Part shown: in pieces, positions 48,147-56,841 of the stretch
Layout: every line of letters starts with the position of its first letter
Numbering within the stretch: the first letter of the stretch is position 1
NCBI RefSeq assembly: GCF_002093975.1
Contig: NZ_MSZZ01000054.1
Coordinates: 1-64,000, forward strand
DNA from: Thermoactinospora rubra
GTDB taxonomy: Bacteria; Actinomycetota; Actinomycetes; Streptosporangiales; Streptosporangiaceae
Direction of reading: 5' to 3'
Length of the DNA stretch: 64,000 nt
Made by a program: the position numbers and the translations under genes
The notes under the pieces: model-generated
Told to the model about the DNA's origin: nothing
The model's database searches: none
What the model saw: only the letters and a program-made list of their open reading frames with translations

Positions 48147-50699
48147 TCAGCGGAAGGAGCAGGCGACCTTCAGCTCGGCGGTTCCCGGTTCCTTCTCGTC
48201 CACCGTGCAGGCGCCTACGGTGTCGACCTTCGTCCCGTGCACGGAGTACAGCCGCAGCTGCCGCGGGAACGCGATGTGCGACTCGGCGTCCTCGGAGAAG
48301 TAGAACGGGCCGCTCGCGCCCTGCACGAGGCCGTCCACGCCGAGCCCGCGCAGGTTGTAGGCGACGCTCCCCGCGATGTTGACCGACTCGTCGACGTTCT
48401 TGGCCTTGATGCGGTCCAGCGCGCTGGTGACCGCCAGGAGGGCGTCGTAACTCAGCCAGGCGTGGACCCTCGACACGCCCTGCACCCCGGTCCGGCCGAT
48501 CCACCGCTCGATCTCGTGCTGGGTGGCGTTGCCCGGCACGCGGACCATGTCGTTGAGGGCGACGAAGTCGATCGCCGGCTGGTTCTCCAGCGCGTTCTCG
48601 GCGAGAAGCTGGCCGACCTTGTCGGTGACCTCGTCGCCGGCCAGGATGCGCACCTGGTCGCCGCACCTGTGCGCCTTGAGGTCCAGGACGGTCCTGAGAT
48701 GGTTGGCCCGTCCCGTGTAGAAGAGCACCGTCGCGCCGTCCAGGCAGGCCCGCTCGATCCGGTCGGCCAGTTCGTCCGGGTTGGCGAAGACGTACCGCTC
48801 GGCGCCCGCGTAGGGCGGCTTCGCCGTACCGCCGCGTTGCCCGGTGAGGCCGTCGGCGAGGTCCCTGCTGTAGAGCTCCCGGCCCTCAGCGTCGCGCTCG
48901 ACCAGGATGGCGACCTTGCCGGGCGGCACGGCCTCGCCTCCCGGCAGCCCGCGGCGCAGCCACTGCTCCACCGCCATCGCCTGGGCCGAGTTCGGGGCGG
49001 CCATCCGGAAGAAGTACGGCGAGGGCCGCCCCTGGTAGACCAGCGGCGTCTCGTCGGCGGTGTTGGTCGTGCTGAGCACCGGGATGTGGGCGTCGCCGAG
49101 CAGGCGGATGGCACGCTGGGTCTCCGTACGGCTCCAGGCCAGCCCCACCACTGCGGCGACGTCGGGGTCGCCGGCCGCCCGCTCCTTGATCATCCGGGCG
49201 GCGAACTCGGCGTGCCGGAAGTCCTGACCGGTGTTGGCGTACTCCAGCCTGATCTGCCAGCTTCCCCTGGCGTTGTAGGCGAGCTGGCGGGCCGCCAGCC
49301 CGGACAGCTCGCCGGCCGAGCCGGCCACCTGGTCGTCGCCCGGCCGCGACGTGGTCAGCGGCCCCAGGTAGAACACGGTGACCACGCGCTGGTCGGTGTC
49401 GATCTTCCGGTTCTGCTCGTCGATCCGCTCCAGGATCGGCCGCACGAGCGGATGGGGGCCGATCTCGGACAGGTTGTCGCTCAGGCCGACGCACTCGCGC
49501 CCGGCCCGCGTCATGCCGGGGCCGCAGCCGAACCAGTTCTTGCCGTAGAGCAGCAGCGGCGGTGCGATCAGCAGCGACAGCACCACGCCCCAGTAGCCCA
49601 GGGCGCGCAGCCGGACCCGGCCGAGCCTGGGCCGGAAGGGTTCGGTGAACGTCAGGTCGTCGCTGTCGAAGACGAGCCGTTGCCGCGGGCCCCTCCGGGT
49701 GACGGCTCCTTGCCAGAGCTTCACCCGATCGTCGAATGAGCCGTTCGCCCACGGGTCGGCCGGCTCGGGCGGCGCCGCCTGCGCCTTGGCGACGATCAGC
49801 ACAGGGGCGGAGACGGGCGTCTTCTCGGTGACCTCGTGCAGGATCTCCAGGAAGCGCTTGTGGACCGGGTCGCCGCAGTCCAGGACGATCAGGGCGTAGA
49901 GCCCGCGTCCCCAGCTCGGCCAGGGGATGCGCGGCCACCGGCGATACGCCTGCCGCAGGTCCTCCAGCAGCGCGCGGACCAGCAGCTCCTCGATCAGCTG
50001 CGGCTCTGTTTCCATGACGTCCATCAGCCGCGTCGCGTAGTCGGGACGGCTCTCGCCCGGTTCCCTCCGCAGCCGGCCGAGGGTCTTGGTGCGGAACCAG
50101 CGCGAGAAGGAGGCGCCCATGACGAACCGCGCGGTCTGCACCACGATGGCGACCGCGCCGACGACGAGCGCCACCGCTCCCGGGACCAGGGAGATCAGGT
50201 CGGTGAGGCTCGACTCCAGCCACCAGGCCACCAGCGTGGCGACCGGCACGATGAAGACCGCCGCGCGGATCAGGAAGTCGCCCGCCGCCCAGCGCCGGCG
50301 GCTCTCGCCCTGGAACAGCCGCCTGCCCCAGAACCGGGCGCGGAAGCGCTCCTTGACCTGGTCCGTTCTCTGCCTGGACGCGGGCGGCCAGCCGCCCGGC
50401 CAGTTCTTGTGCTGGTCCCACGCCCACGACACGAAGTCGGTCAACGGGAAACGGGGCGCGGGCAGCAGCGTCCGCCGGACGCTCGTCCGTCCCAGTTCCC
50501 TCGCCATGGTCTCCACCAGCGTGGCCAGGTCCGCATCCGGCTCGCGGGCGGGCTGGGAGTACGGCAGGTGATTCCTGAACACCCCGGTCACCCGCTCGAC
50601 CGCCTTGGTGTCGCCGGTGACGAGCAGCGTCGGCAACGGCCGGTCGCCCCACAAGGGCCTGGATAACAGGCCTTCGACAACCTCGCGCGAGTCAGCCAT
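48147..50699 (-). CDS. Membrane protein with cytoplasmic NTPase-like and extracellular type I ligand-binding domains
   Basis: 850 residues. A cytoplasmic region (1-145 and about 190-360) includes a Walker B-like strand LYALIVLDCGDP but only a degenerate P-loop (LLVTGDTKAV). Transmembrane segments lie at about 146-163, 170-190 and 369-387. From about 430 the protein is an extracellular type I periplasmic-binding (branched-chain amino-acid-binding-like) domain: AAVVGLAWSRTETQRAIRLL, IPVLSTTNTADE, YFFRMAAPNSAQAMAVEQWL, YDALLAVTSALDRI. It has the layout of a receptor, not a transporter subunit: no ABC permease or ATPase is adjacent. ATG 50699 (GGAGGG at eight bases) is preferred over ATG 50705. 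Confidence 0.75.
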   Translation of the reverse strand: MADSREVVEGLLSRPLWGDRPLPTLLVTGDTKAVERVTGVFRNHLPYSQPAREPDADLATLVETMARELGRTSVRRTLLPAPRFPLTDFVSWAWDQHKNWPGGWPPASRQRTDQVKERFRARFWGRRLFQGESRRRWAAGDFLIRAAVFIVPVATLVAWWLESSLTDLISLVPGAVALVVGAVAIVVQTARFVMGASFSRWFRTKTLGRLRREPGESRPDYATRLMDVMETEPQLIEELLVRALLEDLRQAYRRWPRIPWPSWGRGLYALIVLDCGDPVHKRFLEILHEVTEKTPVSAPVLIVAKAQAAPPEPADPWANGSFDDRVKLWQGAVTRRGPRQRLVFDSDDLTFTEPFRPRLGRVRLRALGYWGVVLSLLIAPPLLLYGKNWFGCGPGMTRAGRECVGLSDNLSEIGPHPLVRPILERIDEQNRKIDTDQRVVTVFYLGPLTTSRPGDDQVAGSAGELSGLAARQLAYNARGSWQIRLEYANTGQDFRHAEFAARMIKERAAGDPDVAAVVGLAWSRTETQRAIRLLGDAHIPVLSTTNTADETPLVYQGRPSPYFFRMAAPNSAQAMAVEQWLRRGLPGGEAVPPGKVAILVERDAEGRELYSRDLADGLTGQRGGTAKPPYAGAERYVFANPDELADRIERACLDGATVLFYTGRANHLRTVLDLKAHRCGDQVRILAGDEVTDKVGQLLAENALENQPAIDFVALNDMVRVPGNATQHEIERWIGRTGVQGVSRVHAWLSYDALLAVTSALDRIKAKNVDESVNIAGSVAYNLRGLGVDGLVQGASGPFYFSEDAESHIAFPRQLRLYSVHGTKVDTVGACTVDEKEPGTAELKVACSFR

Positions 50700-50841
50700 C
50701 GACATGGCCCTCCGTCACCTGCTCGGGGAGTGACACGGCTCTTGATCCCATTGTGCGCAACGTGGTCGCGGGGTGACGGACGCGTTCTCACGATTCGGAC
50801 CGCCGCGAGGAGCACGCTCGGGGGTCGGTAGGCTGCGTTAG

Positions 50842-51951
50842 GTGGCTGACATCGTGATTCCCGCTGACATCAAGCCCGCCGACGGCCGCTTCGGCTGCGG
50901 GCCGTCGAAGGTGCGCCCCGAGCAGCTGGCCGCGCTCGCCTCGGCCGGGGCGAGCGTCATGGGCACCTCGCACCGCCAGAAGCCGGTCAAGAGCCTGGTG
51001 GGCCGCGTGCGCGCGGGCCTGGCCGAGCTGTTCTCGCTGCCGGAGGGCTACCAGGTGGTCCTGGGCAACGGCGGCACCACCGCCTTCTGGGACATCGCCG
51101 CCTTCGGGCTGGTCAGGAACAAGTCGCAGCACCTGTCCTTCGGCGAGTTCTCCTCGAAGTTCGCCGCCGTGACGAGGAAGGCGCCGTGGCTGGAGGAGCC
51201 GTCGGTCATCTCCTCCGAGGTCGGCACCCACCCGGTGGCCGTGGAGGAGGAGGGCGTCGACGTCTACGCGCTCACCCACAACGAGACCTCCACCGGCGTG
51301 GCCATGCCCATCGCCCGGGTCGGCTCCGGCGACTCGCTGGTGCTGGTCGACGCCACCTCGGGCGCGGGCGGCCTGCCGGTCGACATCACGCAGACCGACG
51401 TCTACTACTTCGCGCCGCAAAAGAGCTTCGCCTCCGACGGCGGGCTGTGGATCGCCGTCATGTCGCCGCGCGCGCTGGCCCGCGTCGAGGAGATCGCCGC
51501 CTCGGGCCGCTACGTGCCCGAGTTCTTCAGCCTGCCGATCGCCATCGACAACTCCGGCAAGGACCAGACCTACAACACCCCGGCGGTGGCCACCCTGTTC
51601 CTGCTGGCCGAGCAGATCGACTGGATGAACGGCAACGGCGGCCTGGCCTGGACCACCGCCCGCACCGCCGAGTCCGCCCAGAAGCTGTACGGCTGGGCCG
51701 ACAAGTCCTCCTACGCGACGCCGTTCGCCGCGCCGGAGTACCGCTCGCAGGTCGTCGGCACCATCGACTTCGCCGACTCGGTCGACGCGGCGGCGGTGGC
51801 CAAGGTGCTGCGCGCCAACGGCATCGTCGACACCGAGCCCTACCGCAAGCTGGGCCGCAACCAGCTGCGCATCGCGATGTTCCCCTCGATCGATCCGGCC
51901 GACGTCGAGGCGCTGACGGCCTGCGTCGACTACGTCGTCGAGCGCCTGTAG
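50842..51951 (+). CDS. serC: Phosphoserine aminotransferase
   Basis: 369 residues of the actinobacterial SerC type: KPADGRFGCGPSKVRPEQL, LGNGGTTAFWDIAAFGL, THNETSTGVAMPI, VDATSGAGGLPVDI and the cofactor Lys194 in FAPQKSFASDGG. It makes 3-phosphoserine from 3-phosphohydroxypyruvate and glutamate in serine synthesis. The GTG at 50842 stands seven bases after a -10-like TAGGCT (50829-50834) with no ribosome binding site, so the mRNA is probably leaderless. Confidence 0.94.
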   Translation: MADIVIPADIKPADGRFGCGPSKVRPEQLAALASAGASVMGTSHRQKPVKSLVGRVRAGLAELFSLPEGYQVVLGNGGTTAFWDIAAFGLVRNKSQHLSFGEFSSKFAAVTRKAPWLEEPSVISSEVGTHPVAVEEEGVDVYALTHNETSTGVAMPIARVGSGDSLVLVDATSGAGGLPVDITQTDVYYFAPQKSFASDGGLWIAVMSPRALARVEEIAASGRYVPEFFSLPIAIDNSGKDQTYNTPAVATLFLLAEQIDWMNGNGGLAWTTARTAESAQKLYGWADKSSYATPFAAPEYRSQVVGTIDFADSVDAAAVAKVLRANGIVDTEPYRKLGRNQLRIAMFPSIDPADVEALTACVDYVVERL

Positions 51952-51963
51952 GCGACCGGCCGT

Positions 51964-51992
51964 GCCCGGCCTGCGAGGCCCGCGGGCCGGGC
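51964..51992 (+). terminator. serC terminator
   Basis: Arms GCCCGGCC (51964-51971) and GGCCGGGC (51985-51992) lie 13 bases after the serC stop and are followed by TCGGTTTCC. Confidence 0.6.
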
Positions 51993-52034
51993 TCGGTTTC
52001 CGGTCAGGAAATACGCCTCAATAAGGTATGACCC

Positions 52035-52631
52035 GTGACTTTCGCGGGGGGACGGCCCAAGGGCCTCGGGTACCTGATGTTCGCCAGCCGCTGGCTGCAG
52101 CTGCCGCTGTACCTGGGGCTCATCGTGGCCCAGGGCGTCTACGTGTGGCAGTTCATGGTCGAGCTGTGGCACCTGATCGACAGCGTGATCCTCCACCCGG
52201 GGGCGCAGCAGGCGAGCGAGTTCCCGCCGGAGACCGTCGTCATGCTGAGCGTGCTGGGCCTCATCGACGTCGTGATGATCTCCAACCTGCTCATCATGGT
52301 CATCGTCGGCGGCTACGAGACCTTCGTCTCGCGGATCAACCTCGACGGGCACCCGGACGAGCCGGAGTGGCTCTCGCACGTCAACGCCAACGTGCTGAAG
52401 GTCAAGCTGGCCACGGCGATCGTCGGCATCTCGTCGGTGCACCTGCTGCAGACCTTCCTCAAGGCGCGGCAGACCGAGCCGGCGCACATGATGTGGCAGA
52501 CGCTCATCCACCTGGCGTTCGTGGCGTCGGCCATCGGGCTGGCCTGGATCGACCGCCTGCTGGCGGCCTCGCCCGCCGAGCGGACCCACGCCCCGCGGGC
52601 CGAGCGCGTGCCTCAGAAGCTCGCGGGGTAG
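52035..52631 (+). CDS. UPF0114/YqhA-like membrane protein
   Basis: 198 residues with about four transmembrane segments. ASRWLQLPLYLGLIVAQGVY at the start, MLSVLGLIDVVMISNLLIMVIVGGYETFVS in the middle and VKLATAIVGISSVHLLQTFL later are the signature segments of this family (TIGR00645). Function unknown, though distant channel-like roles have been proposed. The GTG at 52035 lies seven bases after a -10-like TAAGGT (52022-52027) without a ribosome binding site. Overlaps convergent rhomboid by 19 bases. Confidence 0.85.
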   Translation: MTFAGGRPKGLGYLMFASRWLQLPLYLGLIVAQGVYVWQFMVELWHLIDSVILHPGAQQASEFPPETVVMLSVLGLIDVVMISNLLIMVIVGGYETFVSRINLDGHPDEPEWLSHVNANVLKVKLATAIVGISSVHLLQTFLKARQTEPAHMMWQTLIHLAFVASAIGLAWIDRLLAASPAERTHAPRAERVPQKLAG

Positions 52632-53236
52632 GCCGGCGTCCGCGGTATCCGCTTGCGGCGCAGCACCCAGGCGGCCGCCACGCCGCCGATGAGGCCGAAC
52701 AGGTGGCCCTGCCAGGAGACGCCCTCCTGGTTGGGCAGCAGGCCCCACAGCATCGAGTAGTAGGCGATCGCCACGCCGACGCCGATGAGGACGTCGACGA
52801 GGCGGCGGTCGAAGATGCCGCGGGAGACCACGTAGCCGAAGTACCCGAAGATCAGCCCGCTCGCGCCGATCGCGACGACCTTGGGCGGGGTGGTCAGCCA
52901 GGTGCCGAAGCCCCCGATGAGCATGATCAGGATGGTGGCGGAGACGAACCGCCCGATGCCGCGGATGGCCGCCAGGAAGCCCAGCACCAGCAGCGGCAGC
53001 GAGTTGGCCATCAGATGGCCGAAGCCCACGTGGAGGAACGGCGCGAAGATGATGCCGACCAGCCCGTCGGCCGTCCAGGCGCGGATGCCGTAGCCGTCGA
53101 GGGCGCCGCCCAGCAGGTAATCGAAGATCTCCAGCGCCCACATGACGGCGAGCATGCCGATCATGAGGAGCGCCGCTCCCACGGCGCCGGACAGCAGGGC
53201 CCGCCAGCCCGTCGGCCCGGTCGAGTATCGGCTCAT
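52613..53236 (-). CDS. Rhomboid-family intramembrane serine protease
   Basis: 207 residues, six or seven transmembrane helices. The catalytic serine is in GASGLIFGYFGY and the histidine in SWQGHLFGLIGG; FLHVGFGHLMANSLPLLVLG is the conserved second-helix HxxxN segment. It cleaves membrane proteins within the bilayer. The ATG at 53236 has GGGAGG upstream. Confidence 0.93.
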   Translation of the reverse strand: MSRYSTGPTGWRALLSGAVGAALLMIGMLAVMWALEIFDYLLGGALDGYGIRAWTADGLVGIIFAPFLHVGFGHLMANSLPLLVLGFLAAIRGIGRFVSATILIMLIGGFGTWLTTPPKVVAIGASGLIFGYFGYVVSRGIFDRRLVDVLIGVGVAIAYYSMLWGLLPNQEGVSWQGHLFGLIGGVAAAWVLRRKRIPRTPAYPASF

Positions 53237-53299
53237 ACGACCTCCCGAGGCAACCGTCTGCCCTTTACCGTAAGCGGGAAAACCTCTGGGCGCGTTAAA

Positions 53300-53327
53300 G
53301 AGCCCCTCCCGGGGCCGGGAGGGGCTC
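53300..53327 (-). terminator. Terminator of the hydratase/SDR operon
   Basis: A perfect 13-bp inverted repeat (53300-53312 and 53315-53327) lies 12 bases after the hydratase stop, followed on the complement by TTTAACG. Confidence 0.75.
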
Positions 53328-53339
53328 ATGCCGCGGGGC

Positions 53340-54128
53340 CTATTCGCCCTTCCACTGGGGGGCGCGCTTCTCGGCGAAGGCCGCCGCGCCCTCCATGGCG
53401 TCCTTGGAGCCGAACACCGGATCGATGATCTTCCGTTGCTTGGCGAACATCTCCTCCAGCGACCAGTCCTGGGACTCGACGATCACCTGCTTGGTCGCCC
53501 TGAGCGCGAGCGGCGCGTTGGCCGCGATCTTCCTGGCCAGCTCCAGCGCGCCCTCCAGGGCCTTGCCCGGCTCGGTGACGCGGTTGACCAGGCCCAGCTC
53601 ATACAGCCGGGAGGCCGGGTAGTGGTCGCCGGTCAGGGCGATCTCCATGGCGACGTGGTAGGGGATGCGGCGCGGCAGCCGCATGACGCCGCCCGCCCCG
53701 GCCACCAGGCCGCGTTTGGGCTCGGGCAGGCCGAACTTGGCCTCGGCGGAGGCCACCACGACGTCGCAGGCGAGCACGAGCTCGAAGCCGCCCGCCAGGG
53801 CGTACCCCTCGACGGCCGCCACGATGGGCTTGCGCGGCGGCGCCTCGGTGATGCCGCCGAAACCGCGGCCCGCCACGACGGGGAAGTCCCCGGCGAGGAA
53901 GCCCTTGAGGTCCATGCCGGCGGAGAAGGTGCCGCCCGCGCCGGTCAGGACGTAGGCCGCGACGTCGGCGCGCTCCTCCAGGGAGTCCAGCGCGGCGGCG
54001 ATGCCCCGGGCGACCGCGCCGTTGACGGCGTTGCGCGCCTGGGGCCTGTTGATGGTCAGGACGGCGACGCCGTCGCTCACCTCGACCAGGACCTCGTCGG
54101 ACCGAGGGTCAGACTGAGAGTCGGACAC
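53340..54128 (-). CDS. Enoyl-CoA hydratase/isomerase family protein
   Basis: 262 residues of the crotonase fold: VLTINRPQARNAVNGAVARG, GTFSAGMDLKGF (oxyanion hole), PIVAAVEGYALAGGFELVLACD and FGLPEPKRGLVAGAGG. The Glu in the GLPEPKRGL segment fills one of the two catalytic positions; the other is Gly/Ala-rich (AGAGGVMRL), so it may be an isomerase or hydrolase. It starts six bases after the dehydrogenase gene. Confidence 0.9.
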   Translation of the reverse strand: MSDSQSDPRSDEVLVEVSDGVAVLTINRPQARNAVNGAVARGIAAALDSLEERADVAAYVLTGAGGTFSAGMDLKGFLAGDFPVVAGRGFGGITEAPPRKPIVAAVEGYALAGGFELVLACDVVVASAEAKFGLPEPKRGLVAGAGGVMRLPRRIPYHVAMEIALTGDHYPASRLYELGLVNRVTEPGKALEGALELARKIAANAPLALRATKQVIVESQDWSLEEMFAKQRKIIDPVFGSKDAMEGAAAFAEKRAPQWKGE

Positions 54129-54134
54129 GGGACC

Positions 54135-54908
54135 TCACTTGGGCTGGAAGCGGATGCCGCCGTCGAAGCGGATGACCTCGGCGTTCATGTAGTCGTTCTC
54201 GATGAGCATGCGCACCAGGTGGGCGAACTCGTCGGGCCGGCCCATGCGCTTGGGGAAGACGACGGGCGCGACGAGCTTGGCCTTGAACTCCTCGGCGTTG
54301 GGCGAGAAGCCGTAGATGGGCGTGTCGATGATGCCGGGGCAGATGGTGTTGACGCGGACGCCGATCGCCGACAGGTCGCGCGCGGCCGGGACGGTCATGC
54401 CCACGATGCCGCCCTTGGAGGCGGAGTAGGCCAGCTGGCCGGTCTGGCCCTCCAGCGCGGCCACGGAGGCGGTGTTGACGACCACGCCGCGGTGCCCGTC
54501 CTCGCTGACCGGCTCGGTCTTGGCGATGGCCGCCGCCGCGATGCGCATGAGGTTGAACGTGCCGATCAGGTTGACGTCGATCACCTTGCGGAAGGAGGCC
54601 AGGCTGTGCGGCTGCCCCTCGCGGTTGACGGTCCGCTCGGCCCAGCCGATGCCGGCGCTGTTGACCACGACGCGCAGCGGCTTGCCGGTCGCGACCGCCG
54701 CGTCCACAGCCACCTGGACCTGCTCCTCGTCCGACACGTCGGTCTTGACGAAGACCCCGCCGATCTCGTCGGCGATCGCCTTGCCGCGCTCCTCGTTGAG
54801 GTCGGCGATGACCACGGTCATCCCGTGGGCGGCCAGCTCGCGCGCGGTCGCCTCGCCCAGGCCGCTCGCCCCGCCGGAGATGATTGCTGCTGCACCGTTT
54901 ACGTCCAT
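54135..54908 (-). CDS. Short-chain dehydrogenase (3-hydroxyacyl-CoA dehydrogenase type II-like)
   Basis: 257 residues. The NAD-binding motif is IISGGASGLGEATAREL; then ADLNEERGKAIADEI, VVNSAGIGWAER, and the catalytic S-Y-K as NTASVAA, AYSASKGGI. The overall pattern (VNTICPGIIDTPIYGF) resembles HSD17B10-type 3-hydroxyacyl-CoA dehydrogenases. With the adjacent hydratase it suits successive steps of acyl-CoA oxidation. The ATG at 54908 lacks a strong ribosome binding site. Confidence 0.9.
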   Translation of the reverse strand: MDVNGAAAIISGGASGLGEATARELAAHGMTVVIADLNEERGKAIADEIGGVFVKTDVSDEEQVQVAVDAAVATGKPLRVVVNSAGIGWAERTVNREGQPHSLASFRKVIDVNLIGTFNLMRIAAAAIAKTEPVSEDGHRGVVVNTASVAALEGQTGQLAYSASKGGIVGMTVPAARDLSAIGVRVNTICPGIIDTPIYGFSPNAEEFKAKLVAPVVFPKRMGRPDEFAHLVRMLIENDYMNAEVIRFDGGIRFQPK

Positions 54909-54956
54909 GGACCGAACCCTAATGCGACAACCGAATGAAGTTCTACTCGGGGTGGG

Positions 54957-55295
54957 TTAAATCTCACCCACGGCGGTGTCGACGTCGGCGTAGACCTTGA
55001 TGCGGCGGTCCAGGCCGGTGGTGCGCAGGATCCTGGCCACGGGCGCCTGCGGCGCGGCCAGCGACACGTCGCCGCCCTCCCCGGTGGCCAGCCGCCAGGC
55101 CTCGATCAGCACCGACAGCCCGCTGGAGTCCATGAACGACAGCTGCTGCAGGTCCAGCACGAGCCGCGCGCCGTCCTGCTTGATGGCCTCGCGCACCTCG
55201 TCGCGCAGGAAGGGGGCGGTGAACAGGTCGAGCTCACCCTCGACGGCCACAACGACGGCGTCGCCCATCGAGTGCCGTTTCAGGCGCAGCTTCAT
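54957..55295 (-). CDS. STAS-domain anti-sigma factor antagonist
   Basis: 112 residues. VVAVEGELDLFTAPFL and LVLDLQQLSFMDSSGLSVLI are the STAS core; the Ser in MDSSGL is the site phosphorylated by RsbW-type kinases and dephosphorylated by SpoIIE-type phosphatases such as the two encoded in this window. Dephosphorylated antagonist releases an alternative sigma factor. GGAGGGGTCCGC precedes the ATG. No kinase or sigma gene is adjacent. Confidence 0.93.
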   Translation of the reverse strand: MKLRLKRHSMGDAVVVAVEGELDLFTAPFLRDEVREAIKQDGARLVLDLQQLSFMDSSGLSVLIEAWRLATGEGGDVSLAAPQAPVARILRTTGLDRRIKVYADVDTAVGEI

Positions 55296-55354
55296 GCGGA
55301 CCCCTCCCGAAGGTCACTGTACTGCGACATCCCCCGGTGCAGGACTGTTACAAA

Positions 55355-56095
55355 CTACGCCCCCGGCGCCGGGATGGCGAAGCCGTACGGCAGCTCCAGC
55401 CGGTGACGCGCCAGCAGCTCCGCGTCGGCGAGCAGCTCGCGCGTGGGCCCGTCGGCGGCGATCACCCCGTCGGACAGGATGAGCGAGCGCTCACACAGCT
55501 CCAGAGCGTACGGCAGGTCGTGGGTCACCATGAGCAGTGTGACGTCCAGCGAGCGCAGGATCTCGGCGAGCTCGCGGCGGGCCGCCGGATCCAGGTTGGA
55601 CGACGGCTCGTCCAGCACGAGAATCTCCGGCTCCATCGCCAGCACGGTCGCCACCGCCACGCGGCGCCGCTGGCCGAAGGACAGGTGGTGCGGCGGCCGG
55701 TCGATCGCCTCCAGCATGCCCACCCGCTCCAGCGCGTCCTTGACGCGGCGCTCCAGCTCCTCGCCCCTGACGCCCATGTTGGCCGGGCCGAAGGCCACGT
55801 CGTCGCGCACGGTCGGCATGAACAGCTGGTCGTCGGGGTCCTGGAAGACCAGGCCGACGCGCTGCCGTACCTGCTTGAGCGTGTCCTTGCGCACCGGCGT
55901 GCCCGCCACCGCGACGGTGCCGTGCCCCGGCGTCAGGATGCCGTTGAGGTGCATGACCAGCGTGGTCTTGCCCGCGCCGTTCGGCCCCAGCAGCGCCACG
56001 CGCTCGCCGCGCTCGATGACCAGGTCCACGCCGAACAGCGCCTGCGTCCCGTCGGGATAGGCGTAGGCGAGGCGGCTGACTTCCAACGACTTCAC
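55355..56095 (-). CDS. cbiO: Cobalt/nickel ECF importer ATPase
   Basis: 246 residues. Walker A LLGPNGAGKTT, Q-loop VFQDPDDQLFMPTV (the FQDPDDQLF form is typical of CbiO/EcfA), signature LSFGQRRRVAVA and Walker B ILVLDEPSSNLDP. It drives the CbiMQ importer. The GTG at 56095 overlaps the cbiQ stop by four bases. Confidence 0.95.
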   Translation of the reverse strand: MKSLEVSRLAYAYPDGTQALFGVDLVIERGERVALLGPNGAGKTTLVMHLNGILTPGHGTVAVAGTPVRKDTLKQVRQRVGLVFQDPDDQLFMPTVRDDVAFGPANMGVRGEELERRVKDALERVGMLEAIDRPPHHLSFGQRRRVAVATVLAMEPEILVLDEPSSNLDPAARRELAEILRSLDVTLLMVTHDLPYALELCERSLILSDGVIAADGPTRELLADAELLARHRLELPYGFAIPAPGA

Positions 56096-56841
56096 AATGC
56101 GATCCCCAGGACGGCTGCCGCGGCGGCCGGAAGCGCCGCTGCTACCAGCCATTGTCGTGCAGAGGCCGACATTTCCTGCAGGACCGGCAGCTGACCTGTG
56201 TATCCGCGGCTCAGCATGGCCAGGTGCACGCGCTCGCCGCGCTCGTAGGAGCGGATGAACAGCGCCCCGGCCGAGCGGGCGACCACGGGGATGTGCCGCA
56301 CGTTGCGCGCCTCGAACCCGCGCGACTCCCGGGCGACGCGCATGCGCCGCATCTCGTCCACGATCACGTCCATGTAGCGGAGCATGAACATGGCGATCTG
56401 CACCAGCAGCGTGGGCACGCGCAGCCGCTGGGCGCCCAGCAGGAGCGTGCGCGGCTCGGTCGTGGCGGCCAGCAGGATCGAGGCGACGACGCCGAGCGTC
56501 GCCTTGGCCAGGATGTTCCACGCCGCCCACAGCCCCGGCACGCTCAGCGAGACCCCCAGCACGGTCGTGCGCTCGCCGAGCCCGATGACCGGGATGAGGA
56601 AGGCGAACAGCACGAACGGCACCTCGATCACCAGGCGCCGCAGGATGTACGGCAGGGGCACCCGCGCCAGCGCCGCGACCACGCCCAGCAGCACCGCGTA
56701 GAGGCCGAACGCCCACATCCGCTCCCTGGGCGTGGCGACCACCACGATCGCGAAGGCGAACACCGCCACCAGCTTGCACTGCGGCGGCAGCCGGTGCACG
56801 ACCGAGTCGCCCGGCCGGTAGAGCTGGTGGTGGGTGCCCAT
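56092..56841 (-). CDS. cbiQ: Cobalt/nickel ECF importer transmembrane subunit
   Basis: 249 residues with about five or six transmembrane segments. The coupling helix RRMRVARESRGFEARN and the second Arg/Gly motif HLAMLSRGYTG are typical of CbiQ/EcfT proteins that contact two ATPase subunits. It begins directly after cbiM and overlaps cbiO, so the three form one operon. Confidence 0.95.
   Translation of the reverse strand: MGTHHQLYRPGDSVVHRLPPQCKLVAVFAFAIVVVATPRERMWAFGLYAVLLGVVAALARVPLPYILRRLVIEVPFVLFAFLIPVIGLGERTTVLGVSLSVPGLWAAWNILAKATLGVVASILLAATTEPRTLLLGAQRLRVPTLLVQIAMFMLRYMDVIVDEMRRMRVARESRGFEARNVRHIPVVARSAGALFIRSYERGERVHLAMLSRGYTGQLPVLQEMSASARQWLVAAALPAAAAAVLGIAL

Noticed and set aside
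54903..54918. GGACCGAAC near the short-chain dehydrogenase start as a third copy of the GACCGAACA motif
   Set aside because: It is on the opposite orientation relative to the gene, sits at the start codon and differs at the end of the motif.
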